Assembly: GCA_948470475.1 (NCBI GenBank)
Contig: OX419346.1
Coordinates: 13,177,843 to 13,241,842 of the forward strand
Direction of reading: 5' to 3'
DNA length: 64,000 nt
Source of the DNA: Galaxea fascicularis
Taxonomy: Eukaryota > Cnidaria > Anthozoa > Scleractinia > Euphylliidae
Under the pieces are notes generated by a model. The model was given only the letters and a program-made list of their open reading frames with translations. It did not search any database and was not told the DNA's origin. The translations under genes and the position numbers were made by a program. Numbering within the stretch: the first letter of the stretch is position 1; each line of letters begins with the position of its first letter. Positions 36,144 through 49,697 of this stretch are shown here, piece by piece.

Positions 36144-36740
36144 TTTTACCGAATCAGTTTTGGCCTTTGTTTTTCCAGGTCGTTGCCCGCTCGCTCAGTT
36201 TCACACTCTTAAAAACATGATGAACAGCTATGCAAAGGCGAATTGCCAAGACCAACCAAGGTTGGTAAGTTTTACTGCCGTATTTACGGCATCTTGTGTT
36301 GAGTTGAATTTTTTCCCCTTTTGGAGGCTTTAGCGCGTGCAAAGTTGCCAATTTGGAACGTGACGTTAAACTTTTGCTTGTGACATGAAATAATTGTAGA
36401 CAAGAGCATAGGAGGTTAGAGGGAAAGGCTTTTGCAGCCCTTCTAACGCCAAAAGCTGGTTAATTTGATGCATTAGAAATCACCAGATCAGCAGCTACAT
36501 ATACAAGAAACCTTAGCCGTCTATGTAGTGCTTTTAAAAGTACCAATTGATGTCGTTCCAAGTGGGGAAAAATTGACACAGAGTTGAAACTGAGGCGATA
36601 TGGATCAGGCAAGTTTTTTTTTGCCTCCTTGTCTTTGCTTTACGCTAAAGCAGTTTACTGTAAAACACTGGAACACCTCTTGCAACTTGAAATTGACGCC
36701 TAGGCTGCTATATAGCACGAAATCTTGGCTTGAAGCCCTT

Positions 36741-36859
36741 GTCTACGACCATACCACAAGGGAAACACCGGTTCTCGTCCGATCACCGAAGTTAAGCTTT
36801 GTCGGGCGGGGTTAGTACTTGGATGATTGATCGCCTAGGAATACCTCGTGTTGTAGACT
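36741..36859 (+). rRNA. 5S ribosomal RNA, copy 55 (spacer class L)
   Basis: Consensus gene, but its TATA-like box reads TATATA. Confidence 0.97.
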
Positions 36860-37456
36860 TTTTACCGAATCAGTTTTGGCCTTTGTTTTTCCAGGTCGTT
36901 GCCCGCTCGCTCAGTTTCACACTCTTAAAAACATGATGAACAGCTATGCAAAGGCGAATTGCCAAGACCAACCAAGGTTGGTAAGTTTTACTGCCGTATT
37001 TACGGCATCTTGTGTTGAGTTGAATTTTTTCCCCTTTTGGAGGCTTTAGCGCGTGCAAAGTTGCCAATTTGGAACGTGACGTTAAACTTTCGCTTGTGAC
37101 GTGAAATAATTGGAGACAAGAGCATAGGAGGTTAGAGGGAAAGGCTTTTGGAGCCCTTCTAACGCCAAAAGCTGGTTAATTTGATGCATTAGAAATCACC
37201 AGATCAGCAGCTACATATACAAGAAACCTTAGCCGTCTATGTAGTGCTGTTGAAAGTACCAATTGATCTTGTTCCAAGTGGGGAAAAATTGACACAGAGT
37301 TGAAACTGAGGCGATATGGATCAGGCAAGTTTTTTTTTGGCTCCCTGTCTTTGCTTTACGCTAAAGCAGTTTACTGTAAAACACTGGAACACCTCTTGCA
37401 ACTTGAAATTGACGCCTAGGCTACTATAAAGCACGAAATCTTGGCTTGAAGCCCTT

Positions 37457-37575
37457 GTCTACGACCATACCACAAGGGAAACACCGGTTCTCGTCCGATC
37501 ACCGAAGTTAAGCTTTGTCGGGCGGGGTTAGTACTTGGATGATTGATTGCCTAGGAATACCTCGTGTTGTAGACT
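37457..37575 (+). rRNA. 5S ribosomal RNA, copy 56 (spacer class S)
   Basis: One change, C92T, in the C-box region. Confidence 0.96.
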
Positions 37576-37987
37576 TTTTACCGAATCAGTTTTGCCAATT
37601 TGGAACGTGACGTTAAACTTTCGCTTGTGACATGAAATAATTGTAGACAAGAGCATAGGAGGTTAGAGGGAAAGGCTTTTGCAGCCCTTCTAACGCCAAA
37701 AGCTGGTTAATTTGATGCATTAGAAATCACCAGATCAGCAGCTACATATACAAGAAACCTTAGCCGTCTATGTAGTGCTTTTAAAAGTACCAATTGATCT
37801 CGTTCCAAGTGGGGAAAAATTGACACAGAGTTGAAACTGAGGCGATATGGATCAGGCAAGTTTTTTTTTGGCTCCTTGTCTTTGCTTTACGCTAAAGCAG
37901 TTTACTGTAAAACACTGGAACACCTCTTGCAACTTGAAATTGACGCCTAGGCTGCTATAAAGCACGAAATCTTGGCTTGAAGCCCTT

Positions 37988-38106
37988 GTCTACGACCATA
38001 CCACAAGGGAAACACCGGTTCTCGTCCGATCACCGAAGTTAAGCTTTGTCGGGCGGGGTTAGTACTTGGATGATTGATCGCCTAGGAATACCTCGTGTTG
38101 TAGACT
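37988..38106 (+). rRNA. 5S ribosomal RNA, copy 57 (spacer class L)
   Basis: Consensus gene. Confidence 0.97.
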
Positions 38107-38703
38107 TTTTACCGAATCAGTTTTGGCCTTTGTTTTTCCAGGTCGTTGCCCGCTCGCTCAGTTTCACACTCTTAAAAACATGATGAACAGCTATGCAAAG
38201 GCGAATTGCCAAGACCAACCAAGGTTGGTAAGTTTTACTGCCGTATTTACGGCATCTTGTGTTGAGTTGAATTTTTTCCCCTTTTGGAGGCTTTAGCGCG
38301 TGCAAAGTTGCCAATTTGGAACGTGACGTTAAACTTTCGCTTGTGACGTGAAATAATTGGAGACAAGAGCATAGGAGGTTAGAGGGAAAGGCTTTTGCAG
38401 CCCTTCTAACGCCAAAAGCTGGTTAATTTGATGCATTAGAAATCACCAGATCAGCAGCTACATATACAAGAAACCTTAGCCGTCTATGTAGTGCTTTTAA
38501 AAGTACCAATTGATCTCGTTCCAAGCGGGGAAAAATTGACACAGAGTTGAAACTGAGGCGATATGGATCAGGCAAGTTTTTTTTTGGCTCCTTGTCTTTG
38601 CTTTACGCTAAAGCAGTTTACTGTAAAACACTGGAACACCTCTTGCAACTTCAAATTGACGCCTAGGCTGCTATAAAGCACGAAATCTTGGCTTGAAGTC
38701 CTT

Positions 38704-38822
38704 GTCTACGACCATACCACAAGGGAAACACCGGTTCTCGTCCGATCACCGAAGTTAAGCTTTGTCGGGCGGGGTTAGTACTTGGATGATTGATCGCCTA
38801 GGAATACCTCGTGTTGTAGACT
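38704..38822 (+). rRNA. 5S ribosomal RNA, copy 58 (spacer class S)
   Basis: Consensus gene. Confidence 0.97.
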
Positions 38823-39234
38823 TTTTACCGAATCAGTTTTGCCAATTTGGAACGTGACGTTAAACTTTCGCTTGTGACATGAAATAATTGTAAACAAGAG
38901 CATAGGAGGTTAGAGGGAAAGGCTTTTGCAGCCCTTCTAACGCCAAAAGCTGGTTAATTTGATGCATTAGAAATCACCAGATCAGCAGCTACATATACAA
39001 GAAACCTTAGCCGTCTATGTAGTGCTTTTAAAAGTACCAATTGATCTCGTTCCAAGTGGGGAAAAATTGACACAGAGTTGAAACTGAGGCGATATGGATC
39101 AGGCAAGTTTTTTTTTGGCTCCTTGTCTTTGCTTTACGCTAAAGCAGTTTACTGTAAAACACTGGAACACCTCTTGCAACTTGAAATTGACGCCTAGGCT
39201 TCTATAAAGCACAAAATCTTGGCTTGAAGCCCTT

Positions 39235-39353
39235 GTCTACGACCATACCACAAGGGAAACACCGGTTCTCGTCCGATCACCGAGGTTAAGCTTTGTCGGG
39301 CGGGGTTAGTACTTGGATGATTGATCGCCTAGGAATACCTCGTGTTGTAGACT
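39235..39353 (+). rRNA. 5S ribosomal RNA, copy 59 (spacer class L)
   Basis: One change, A50G, as in copy 9. Confidence 0.96.
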
Positions 39354-39951
39354 TTTTACCGAATCAGTTTTGGCCTTTGTTTTTCCAGGTCGTTGCCCGC
39401 TCGCTCAGTTTCACACTCTTAAAAACATGATGAACAGCTATGCAAAGGCGAATTGCCAAGACCAACCAAGGTTGGTAAGTTTTACTGCCGTATTTACGGC
39501 ATCTTGTGTTGAGTTGAATTTTTTCCCCTTTTGGAGGCTTTAGCGCGTGCAAAGTTGCCAATTTGGAACGTGACGTTAAACTTTCGCTTGTGACGTGAAA
39601 TAATTGGAGACAAGAGCATAGGAGGTTAGAGGGAAAGGCTTTTGCAGCCCTTCTAACGCCAAAAGCTGGTTAATTTGATGCATTAGAAATCACCAGATCA
39701 GCAGCTACATATACAAGAAACCTTAGCCGTCTATGTAGTGCTTTTAAAAGTACCAATTGATCTCGTTCCAAGTGGGGAAAAATTGACACAGAGTTGAAAC
39801 TGAGGCGATATGGATCAGGCAAGTTTTTTTTTTGGCTCCTTGTCTTTGCTTTACGCTAAAGCAGTTTACTGTAAAACACTGGAACACCTCTTGCAACTTG
39901 AAATTGACGCCTAGGCTGCTATAAAGCACGAAATCTTGGCTTGAAGCCCTT

Positions 39952-40070
39952 GTCTACGACCATACCACAAGGGAAACACCGGTTCTCGTCCGATCACCGA
40001 AGTTAAGCTTTGTCGGGCGGGGTTAGTACTTGGATGATTGATCGCCTAGGAATACCTCGTGTTGTAGACT
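39952..40070 (+). rRNA. 5S ribosomal RNA, copy 60 (spacer class L)
   Basis: Consensus gene. The spacers just before and just after it both have a T10 run. Confidence 0.97.
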
Positions 40071-40668
40071 TTTTACCGAATCAGTTTTGCCCTTTGTTTT
40101 TCCAGGTCGTTGCCCGCTCGCTCAGTTTCACACTCTTAAAAACATGATGAACAGCTATGCAAAGGCGAATTGCCAAGACCAACCAAGGTTGGTAAGTTTT
40201 ACTGCCGTATTTACGGCATCTTGTGTTGAGTTGAATTTTTTCCCCTTTTGGAGGCTTTAGCGCGTGCAAAGTTGCCAATTTGGAACGTGACGTTAAACTT
40301 TCGCTTGTGACGTGAAATAATTGGAGACAAGAGCATAGGAGCTTAGAGGGAAAGACTTTTGCAGCCCTTCTAACGCCAAAAGCTGGTTAATTTGATGCAT
40401 TAGAAATCACCAGATCAGCAGCTACATATACAAGAAACCTTAGCCGTCTATGTAGTGCTGTTGAAAGTACCAATTGATCTTGTTCCAAGTGGGGAAAAAT
40501 TGACACAGAGTTGAAACTGAGGCGATATGGATCAGGCAAGTTTTTTTTTTGGCTCCTTGTCTTTGCTTTACGCTAAAGCAGTTTACTGTAAAACACTGGA
40601 ACACCTCTTGCAACTTGAAATTGACGCCTAGGCTGCTATAAAGCACGAAATCTTGGCTTGAAGCCCTT

Positions 40669-40787
40669 GTCTACGACCATACCACAAGGGAAACACCGGT
40701 TCTCGTCCGATCACCGAAGTTAAGCTTTGTCGGGCGGGGTTAGTACTTGGATGATTGATCGCCTAGGAATACCTCGTGTTGTAGACT
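40669..40787 (+). rRNA. 5S ribosomal RNA, copy 61 (spacer class Ld)
   Basis: Consensus gene. Its Ld insertion reads GCTATGC, a recombinant combination shared with copy 15. Confidence 0.97.
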
Positions 40788-41370
40788 TTTTACCGAATCA
40801 GTTTTGGCCTTTGTTTTTCCAGGTCGTTGCCCGCTCGCTCAGTTTCACACTCTTAAAAACATGATGAACAGCTATGCAAAGGCGAATTGCCAAGACCAAC
40901 CAAGGTTGGTAAGTTTACGGCATCTTGTGTTGAGTTGAATTTTTTCCCCTTTTGGAGGCTTTAGCGCGTGCAAAGTTGCCAATTTGGAACGTGACGTTAA
41001 ACTTTCGCTTGTGACGTGAAATAATTGGAGACAAGAGCATAGGAGGTTAGAGGGAAAGGCTTTTGCAGCCCTTCTAACGCCAAAAGCTGGTTAATTTGAT
41101 GCATTAGAAATCACCAGATCAGCAGCTACATATACAAGAAACCTTAGCCGTCTATGTAGTGCTGTTGAAAGTACCAATTGATCTTGTTCCAAGTGGGGAA
41201 AAATTGACACAGAGTTGAAACTGAGGCGATATGGATCAGGCAAGTTTTTTTTGGCTCCTTGTCTTTGCTTTACGCTAAAGCAGTTTACTGTAAAACACTG
41301 GAACACCTCTTGCAACTTGAAATTGACGCCTAGGCTGCTATAAAGCACGAAATCTTGGCTTGAAGCCCTT

Positions 41371-41489
41371 GTCTACGACCATACCACAAGGGAAACACCG
41401 GTTTTTGTCCGATCACCGAAGTTAAGCTTTGTCGGGCGGGGTTAGTACTTGGATGATTGATCGCCTAGGAATACCTCGTGTTGTAGACT
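41371..41489 (+). rRNA. 5S ribosomal RNA, copy 62 (spacer class S)
   Basis: Two C-to-T changes, C34T and C36T, in the loop B / helix III region. Confidence 0.95.
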
Positions 41490-41901
41490 TTTTACCGAAT
41501 CAGTTTTGCCAATTTGGAACGTGACGTTAAACTTTCGCTTGTGACATGAAATAATTGTAGACAAGAGCATAGGAGGTTAGAGGGAAAGGCTTTTGCAGCC
41601 CTTCTAACGCCAAAAGCTGGTTAATTTGATGCATTAGAAATCACCAGATCAGCAGCTACATATACAAGAAACCTTAGTCGTCTATGTAGTGCTTTTAAAA
41701 GTACCAATTGATCTCGTTCCAAGTGGGGAAAAATTGACACAGAGTTGAAACTGAGGCGATATGGATCAGGCAAGTTTTTTTTTGGCTCCTTGTCTTTGCT
41801 TTACGCTAAAGCAGTTTACTGTAAAACACTGGAACACCTCTTGCAACTTGAAATTGACGCCTAGGCTGCTATAAAGCACGAAATCTTGGCTTGAAGCCCT
41901 T

Positions 41902-42020
41902 GTCTACGACCATACCACAAGGGAAACACCGGTTCTCGTCCGATCACCGAAGTTAAGCTTTGTCGGGCGGGGTTAGTACTTGGATGATTGATCGCCTAGG
42001 AATACCTCGTGTTGTAGACT
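41902..42020 (+). rRNA. 5S ribosomal RNA, copy 63 (spacer class L)
   Basis: Consensus gene. The insertion lost one C in the hairpin (ACTGCGTATTT near 42151), so the unit is 715 bp. Confidence 0.97.
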
Positions 42021-42616
42021 TTTTACCGAATCAGTTTTGCCCTTTGTTTTTCCAGGTCGTTGCCCGCTCGCTCAGTTTCACACTCTTAAAAACATGATGA
42101 ACAGCTATGCAAAGGCGAATTGCCAAGACCAACCAAGGTTGGTAAGTTTTACTGCGTATTTACGGCATCTTGTGTTGAGTTGAATTTTTTCCCCTTTTGG
42201 AGGCTTTAGCGTGTGCAAAGTTCCCAATTTGAAACGTGACGTTCATTTTTCGCTTGTGACGTGAAATAATTGGAGACAAGAGCATAGGAGGTTAGAGGGA
42301 AAGGCTTTTGTAGCCCTTCGAACGGCAAAAGCTGGTTAATTTGATGCATTAGAAATCACCAGATCAGCAGCTACATATACAAGAAACCTTAGCCGTCTAT
42401 GTAGTGCTTTTAAAAGTACCAATTGATCTCGTTCCAAGTGGGGAAAAATTGACACAGAGTTGAAACTGAGGCGATATGGATCAGGCAAGTTTTTTTTTGG
42501 CTCCTTGTCTTTGCTTTACGCTAAAGCAGTTTACTGTAAAACACTGGAACACCTCTTGCAACTTGAAATTGACGCCTAGGCTGCTATAAAGCACGAAATC
42601 TTGGCTTGAAGCCCTT

Positions 42617-42735
42617 GTCTACGACCATACCACAAGGGAAACACCGGTTCTCGTCCGATCACCGAAGTTAAGCTTTGTCGGGCGGGGTTAGTACTTGGAT
42701 GATTGATCGCCTAGGAATACCTCGTGTTGTAGACT
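42617..42735 (+). rRNA. 5S ribosomal RNA, copy 64 (spacer class Ld)
   Basis: Consensus gene. Confidence 0.97.
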
Positions 42736-43319
42736 TTTTACCGAATCAGTTTTGCCCTTTGTTTTTCCAGGTCGTTGCCCGCTCGCTCAGTTTCACACTC
42801 TTAAAAACATGATGAACAGCTGTGCAAAGGCGAATTGCCAAGACCAACCAAGGTTGGTAAGTTTACGGCATCTTGTGTTGAGTTGAATTTTTTCCCCTTT
42901 TGGAGGCTTTAGCGTGTGCAAAGTTGCCAATTTGGAACGTGACGTTAAACTTTCGCTTGTGACGTGAAATAATTGGAGACAAGAGCATAGGAGGTTAGAG
43001 GGAAAGGCTTTTGCAGCCCTTCTAACGCCAAAAGCTGGTTAATTTGATGCATTAGAAATCACCAGATCAGCAGCTACATATACAAGAAACCTTAGCCGTC
43101 TATGTAGTGCTTTTAAAAGTACCAATTGATCTCGTTCCAAGTGGGGAAAAATTGACACAGAGTTGAAACTGAGGCGATATGGATCAGGCAAGTTTTTTTT
43201 TGGCTCCTTGTCTTTGCTTTACGCTAAAGCAGTTTACTGTAAAACACTGGAACACCTCTTGCAACTTGAAATTGACGCCTAGGCTGCTATAAAGCACGAA
43301 ATCTTGGCTTGAAGCCCTT

Positions 43320-43438
43320 GTCTACGACCATACCACAAGGGAAACACCGGTTCTCGTCCGATCACCGAAGTTAAGCTTTGTCGGGCGGGGTTAGTACTTG
43401 GATGATTGATCGCCTAGGAATACCTCGTGTTGTAGACT
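43320..43438 (+). rRNA. 5S ribosomal RNA, copy 65 (spacer class L)
   Basis: Consensus gene; full-length insertion with the GCTGTGC allele. Confidence 0.97.
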
Positions 43439-44035
43439 TTTTACCGAATCAGTTTTGCCCTTTGTTTTTCCAGGTCGTTGCCCGCTCGCTCAGTTTCACA
43501 CTCTTAAAAACATGATGAACAGCTGTGCAAAGGCGAATTGCCAAGACCAACCAAGGTTGGTAAGTTTTACTGCCGTATTTACGGCATCTTGTGTTGAGTT
43601 GAATTTTTTCCCCTTTTGGAGGCTTTAGCGCGTGCAAAGTTCCCAATTTGGAACGTGACGTTAATTTTTTGCTTGTGACGTGAAATAATTGGAGACAAGA
43701 GCATAGGAGGTTAGAGGGAAAGGCTTTTGTAGCCCTTCTAACGCCAAAAGCTGGTTAATTTGATGCATTAGAAATCACCAGATCAGCAGCTACATATACA
43801 AGAAACCTTAGCCGTCTATGTAGTGCTTTTAAAAGTACCAATTGATCTCGTTCCAAGTGGGGAAAAATTGACACAGAGTTGAAACCGAGGCGATATGGAT
43901 CAGGCAAGTTTTTTTTTGGCTCCTTGTCTTTGCTTTACGCTAAAGCAGTTTACTGTAAAACACTGGAACACCTCTTGCAACTTGAAATTGACGCCTAGGC
44001 TGCTATAAAGCACGAAATCTTGGCTTGAAACCCTT

Positions 44036-44154
44036 GTCTACGACCATACCACAAGGGAAACACCGGTTCTCGTCCGATCACCGAAGTTAAGCTTTGTCGG
44101 GCGGGGTTAGTACTTGGATGATTGATCGCCTAGGAATACCTCGTGTTGTAGACT
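44036..44154 (+). rRNA. 5S ribosomal RNA, copy 66 (spacer class Ld)
   Basis: Consensus gene. Confidence 0.97.
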
Positions 44155-44738
44155 TTTTACCGAATCAGTTTTGGCCTTTGTTTTTCCAGGTCGTTGCCCG
44201 GTCGCTCAGTTTCACACTCTTAAAAACATGATGAACAGCTGTGCAAAGGCGAATTGCCAAGACCAACCAAGGTTGGTAAGTTTACGGCATCTTGTGTTGA
44301 GTTGAATTTTTTCCCCTTTTGGAGGCTTTAGCGCGTGCAAACTTGCCAATTTGGAACGTGACGTTAAACTTTCGCTTGTGACGTGAAATAATTGGAGACA
44401 AGAGCATAGGAGGTTAGAGGGAAAGGCTTTTGCAGCCCTTCTAACGCCAAAAGCTGGTTAATTTGATGCATTAGAAATCACCAGATCAGCAGCTACATAT
44501 ACAAGAAACCTTAGCCGTCTATGTAGTGCTTTTAAAAGTACCAATTGATCTCGTTCCAAGTGGGGAAAAATTGACACAGAGTTGAAACTGAGGCGATATG
44601 GATCAGGCAAGTTTTTTTTTGGCTCCTTGTCTTTGCTTTACGCTAAAGCAGTTTACTGTAAAACACTGGAACACCTCTTGCAACTTGAAATTGACGCCTA
44701 GGCTGCTATAAAGCACGAAATCTTGGCTTGAAGCCCTT

Positions 44739-44857
44739 GTCTACGACCATACCACAAGGGAAACACCGGTTCTCGTCCGATCACCGAAGTTAAGCTTTGT
44801 CGGGCGGGGTTAGTACTTGGATGATTGATCGCCTAGGAATACCTCGTGTTGTAGACT
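44739..44857 (+). rRNA. 5S ribosomal RNA, copy 67 (spacer class Ld)
   Basis: Consensus gene. Confidence 0.97.
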
Positions 44858-45441
44858 TTTTACCGAATCAGTTTTGCCCTTTGTTTTTCCAGGTCGTTGC
44901 CCGCTCGCTCAGTTTCACACTCTTAAAAACATGATGAACAGCTGTGCAAAGGCGAATTGCCAAGACCAACCAAGGTTGGTAAGTTTACGGCATCTTGTGT
45001 TGAGTTGAATTTTTTCCCCTTTTGGAGGCTTTAGCGCGTGCAAAGTTGCCAATTTGGAACGTGACGTTAAACTTTCGCTTGTGACGTGAAATAATTGGAG
45101 ACAAGAGCATAGGAGGTTAGAGGGAAAGGCTTTTGCAGCCCTTCTAACGCCAAAAGCTGGTTAATTTGATGCATTAGAAATCACCAGATCAGCAGCTACA
45201 TATACAAGAAACCTTAGCCGTCTATGTAGTGCTTTTAAAAGTACCAATTGATCTCGTTCCAAGTGGGGAAAAATTGACACAGAGTTGAAACTGAGGCGAT
45301 ATGGATCAGGCAAGTTTTTTTTTGGCTCCTTGTCTTTGCTTTACGCTAAAGCAGTTTACTGTGAAACACTGGAACACCTCTTGCAACTTGAAATTGACGC
45401 CTAGGCTGCTATAAAGCACGAAATCTTGGCTTGAAGCCCTT

Positions 45442-45560
45442 GTCTACGACCATACCACAAGGGAAACACCGGTTCTCGTCCGATCACCGAAGTTAAGCTT
45501 TGTCGGGCGGGGTTAGTACTTGGATGATTGATCGCCTAGGAATACCTCGTGTTGTAGACT
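45442..45560 (+). rRNA. 5S ribosomal RNA, copy 68 (spacer class Ld)
   Basis: Consensus gene; preceded by the ACTGTGAAAC spacer variant also seen before copy 72. Confidence 0.97.
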
Positions 45561-46144
45561 TTTTACCGAATCAGTTTTGCCCTTTGTTTTTCCAGGTCGT
45601 TGCCCGCTCGCTCAGTTTCACACTCTTAAAAACATGATGAACAGCTGTGCAAAGGCGAATTGCCAAGACCAACCAAGGTTGGTAAGTTTACGGCATCTTG
45701 TGTTGAGTTGAATTTTTTCCCCTTTTGGAGGCTTTAGCGCGTGCAAAGTTGCCAATTTGGAACGTGACGTTAAACTTTCGCTTGTGACGTGAAATAATTG
45801 GAGACAAGAGCATAGGAGGTTAGAGGGAAAGGCTTTTGCAGCCCTTCTAACGCCAAAAGCTGGTTAATTTGATGCATTAGAAATCACCAGATCAGCAGCT
45901 ACATATACAAGAAACCTTAGCCGTCTATGTAGTGCTTTTAAAAGTACCAATTGATCTCGTTCCAAGTGGGGAAAAATTGACACAGAGTTGAAACTGAGGC
46001 GATATGGATCAGGCAAGTTTTTTTTTGGCTCCTTGTCTTTGCTTTACGCTAAAGCAGTTTACTGTAAAACACTGGAACACCTCTTGCAACTTGAAATTGA
46101 CGCCTAGGCTGCTATAAAGCACGAAATCTTGGCTTGAAGCCCTT

Positions 46145-46263
46145 GTCTACGACCATACCACAAGGGAAACACCGGTTCTCGTCCGATCACCGAAGTTAAG
46201 CTTTGTCGGGCGGGGTTAGTACTTGGATGATTGATCGCCTAGGAATACCTCGTGTTGTAGACT
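46145..46263 (+). rRNA. 5S ribosomal RNA, copy 69 (spacer class L)
   Basis: Consensus gene. Confidence 0.97.
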
Positions 46264-46860
46264 TTTTACCGAATCAGTTTTGCCCTTTGTTTTTCCAGGT
46301 CGTTGCCCGCTCGCTCAGTTTCACACTCTTAAAAACATGATGAACAGCTATGCAAAGGCGAATTGCCAAGACCAACCAAGGTTGGTAAGTTTTACTGCCG
46401 TATTTACGGCATCTTGTGTTGAGTTGAATTTTTTCCCCTTTTGGAGGCTTTAGCGCGTGCAAAGTTGCCAATTTGGAACGTGACGTTAAACTTTCGCTTG
46501 TGACGTGAAATAATTGGAGACAAGAGCATAGGAGGTTAGAGGGAAAGGCTTTTGCAGCCCTTCTAACGCCAAAAGCTGGTTAATTTGATGCATTAGAAAT
46601 CACCAGATCAGCAGCTACATATACAAGAAACCTTAGCCGTCTATGTAGTGCTTTTAAAAGTACCAATTGATCTCGTTCCAAGTGGGGAAAAATTGACACA
46701 GAGTTGAAACTGAGGCGATATGGATCAGGCAAGTTTTTTTTTGGCTCCTTGTCTTTGCTTTACGCTAAAGCAGTTTACTGTAAAACACTGGAACACCTCT
46801 TGCAACTTGAAATTGACGCCTAGGCTGCTATAAAGCACGAAATCTTGGCTTGAAGCCCTT

Positions 46861-46979
46861 GTCTACGACCATACCACAAGGGAAACACCGGTTCTCGTCC
46901 GATCACCGAAGTTAAGCTTTGTCGGGCGGGGTTAGTACTTGGATGATTGATCGCCTAGGAATACCTCGTGTTGTAGACT
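46861..46979 (+). rRNA. 5S ribosomal RNA, copy 70 (spacer class Ld)
   Basis: Consensus gene. Confidence 0.97.
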
Positions 46980-47563
46980 TTTTACCGAATCAGTTTTGCC
47001 CTTTGTTTTTCCAGGTCGTTGCCCGCTCGCTCAGTTTCACACTCTTAAAAACATGATGAACAGCTGTGCAAAGGCGAATTGCCAAGACCAACCAAGGTTG
47101 GTAAGTTTACGGCATCTTGTGTTGAGTTGAATTTTTTCCCCTTTTGGAGGCTTTAGCGCGTGCAAAGTTGCCAATTTGGAACGTGACGTTAAACTTTCGC
47201 TTGTGACGTGAAATAATTGGAGACAAGAGCATAGGAGGTTAGAGGGAAAGGCTTTTGCAGCCCTTCTAACGCCAAAAGCTGGTTAATTTGATGCATTAGA
47301 AATCACCAGATCAGCAGCTACATATACAAGAAACCTTAGCCGTCTATGTAGTGCTTTTAAAAGTACCAATTGATCTCGTTCCAAGTGGGGAAAAATTGAC
47401 ACAGAGTTGAAACTGAGGCGATATGGATCAGGCAAGTTTTTTTTTGGCTCCTTGTCTTTGCTTTACGCTAAAGCAGTTTACTGTAAAACACTGGAACACC
47501 TCTTGCAACTTGAAATTGACGCCTAGGCTGCTATAAAGCACGAAATCTTGGCTTGAAGCCCTT

Positions 47564-47682
47564 GTCTACGACCATACCACAAGGGAAACACCGGTTCTCG
47601 TCCGATCACCGAAGTTAAGCTTTGTCGGGCGGGGTTAGTACTTGGATGATTGATCGCCTAGGAATACCTCGTGTTGTAGACT
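47564..47682 (+). rRNA. 5S ribosomal RNA, copy 71 (spacer class L)
   Basis: Consensus gene; full-length insertion with the GCTGTGC allele. Confidence 0.97.
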
Positions 47683-48279
47683 TTTTACCGAATCAGTTTT
47701 GCCCTTTGTTTTTCCAGGTCGTTGCCCGCTCGCTCAGTTTCACACTCTTAAAAACATGATGAACAGCTGTGCAAAGGCGAATTGCCAAGACCAACCAAGG
47801 TTGGTAAGTTTTACTGCCGTATTTACGGCATCTTGTGTTGAGTTGAATTTTTTCCCCTTTTGGAGGCTTTAGCGCGTGCAAAGTTGCCAATTTGGAACGT
47901 GACGTTAAACTTTCGCTTGTGACGTGAAATAATTGGAGACAAGAGCATAGGAGGTTAGAGGGAAAGGCTTTTGCAGCCCTTCTAACGCCAAAAGCTGGTT
48001 AATTTGATGCATTAGAAATCACCAGATCAGCAGCTACATATACAAGAAACCTTAGCCGTCTATGTAGTGCTTTTAAAAGTACCAATTGATCTCGTTCCAA
48101 GTGGGGAAAAATTGACACAGAGTTGAAACTGAGGCGATATGGATCAGGCAAGTTTTTTTTTGGCTCCTTGTCTTTGCTTTACGCTAAAGCAGTTTACTGT
48201 GAAACACTGGAACACCTCTTGCAACTTGAAATTGACGCCTAGGCTGCTATAAAGCACGAAATCTTGGCTTGAAGCCCTT

Positions 48280-48398
48280 GTCTACGACCATACCACAAGG
48301 GAAACACCGGTTCTCGTCCGATCACCGAAGTTAAGCTTTGTCGGGCGGGGTTAGTACTTGGATGATTGATCGCCTAGGAATACCTCGTGTTGTAGACT
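48280..48398 (+). rRNA. 5S ribosomal RNA, copy 72 (spacer class Ld)
   Basis: Consensus gene. Confidence 0.97.
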
Positions 48399-48982
48399 TT
48401 TTACCGAATCAGTTTTGCCCTTTGTTTTTCCAGGTCGTTGCCCGCTCGCTCAGTTTCACACTCTTAAAAACATGATGAACAGCTGTGCAAAGGCGAATTG
48501 CCAAGACCAACCAAGGTTGGTAAGTTTACGGCATCTTGTGTTGAGTTGAATTTTTTCCCCTTTTGGAGGCTTTAGCGCGTGCAAAGTTGCCAATTTGGAA
48601 CGTGACGTTAAACTTTCGCTTGTGACGTGAAATAATTGGAGACAAGAGCATAGGAGGTTAGAGGGAAAGGCTTTTGCAGCCCTTCTAACGCCAAAAGCTG
48701 GTTAATTTGATGCATTAGAAATCACCAGATCAGCAGCTACATATACAAGAAACCTTAGCCGTCTATGTAGTGCTTTTAAAAGTACCAATTGATCTCGTTC
48801 CAAGTGGGGAAAAATTGACACAGAGTTGAAACTGAGGCGATATGGATCAGGCAAGTTTTTTTTTGGCTCCTTGTCTTTGCTTTACGCTAAAGCAGTTTAC
48901 TGTAAAACACTGGAACACCTCTTGCAACTTGAAATTGACGCCTAGGCTGCTATAAAGCACGAAATCTTGGCTTGAAGCCCTT

Positions 48983-49101
48983 GTCTACGACCATACCACA
49001 AGGGAAACACCGGTTCTCGTCCGATCACCGAAGTTAAGCTTTGTCGGGCGGGGTTAGTACTTGGATGATTGATCGCCTAGGAATACCTCGTGTTGTAGAC
49101 T
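48983..49101 (+). rRNA. 5S ribosomal RNA, copy 73 (spacer class L)
   Basis: Consensus gene; the spacer has a T8 run and GGCTACTTG near 49579. Confidence 0.97.
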
Positions 49102-49697
49102 TTTTGCCGAATCAGTTTTGCCCTTTGTTTTTCCAGGTCGTTGCCCGCTCGCTCAGTTTCACACTCTTAAAAACATGATGAACAGCTATGCAAAGGCGAA
49201 TTGCCAAGACCAACCAAGGTTGGTAAGTTTTACTGCCGTATTTACGGCATCTTGTGTTGAGTTGAATTTTTTCCCCTTTTGGAGGCTTTAGCGCGTGCAA
49301 AGTTGCCAATTTGAAACGTGACGTTAAACTTTCGCTTGTGCCGTGAAATAATTGGAGACAAGAGCATAGGAGGTTAGAGGGAAAGGCTTTTGCAGCCCTT
49401 CTAACGCCAAAAGCTGGTTAATTTGATGCATTAGAAATCACCAGATCAGCAGCTACATATACAAGAAACCTTAGCCGTCTATGTAGTGCTTTTAAAAGTA
49501 CCAATTGATCTCGTTCCAAGTGGGGAAAAATTGACACAGAGTTGAAACTGAGGCGATATGGATCAGGCAAGTTTTTTTTGGCTACTTGTCTTTGGTTTAC
49601 GCTAAAGCAGTTTACTGTAAAACACTGGAACACCTCTTGCAACTTGAAATTGACGCCTAGGCTGCTATAAAGCACGAAATCTTGGCTTGAAGCCCTT

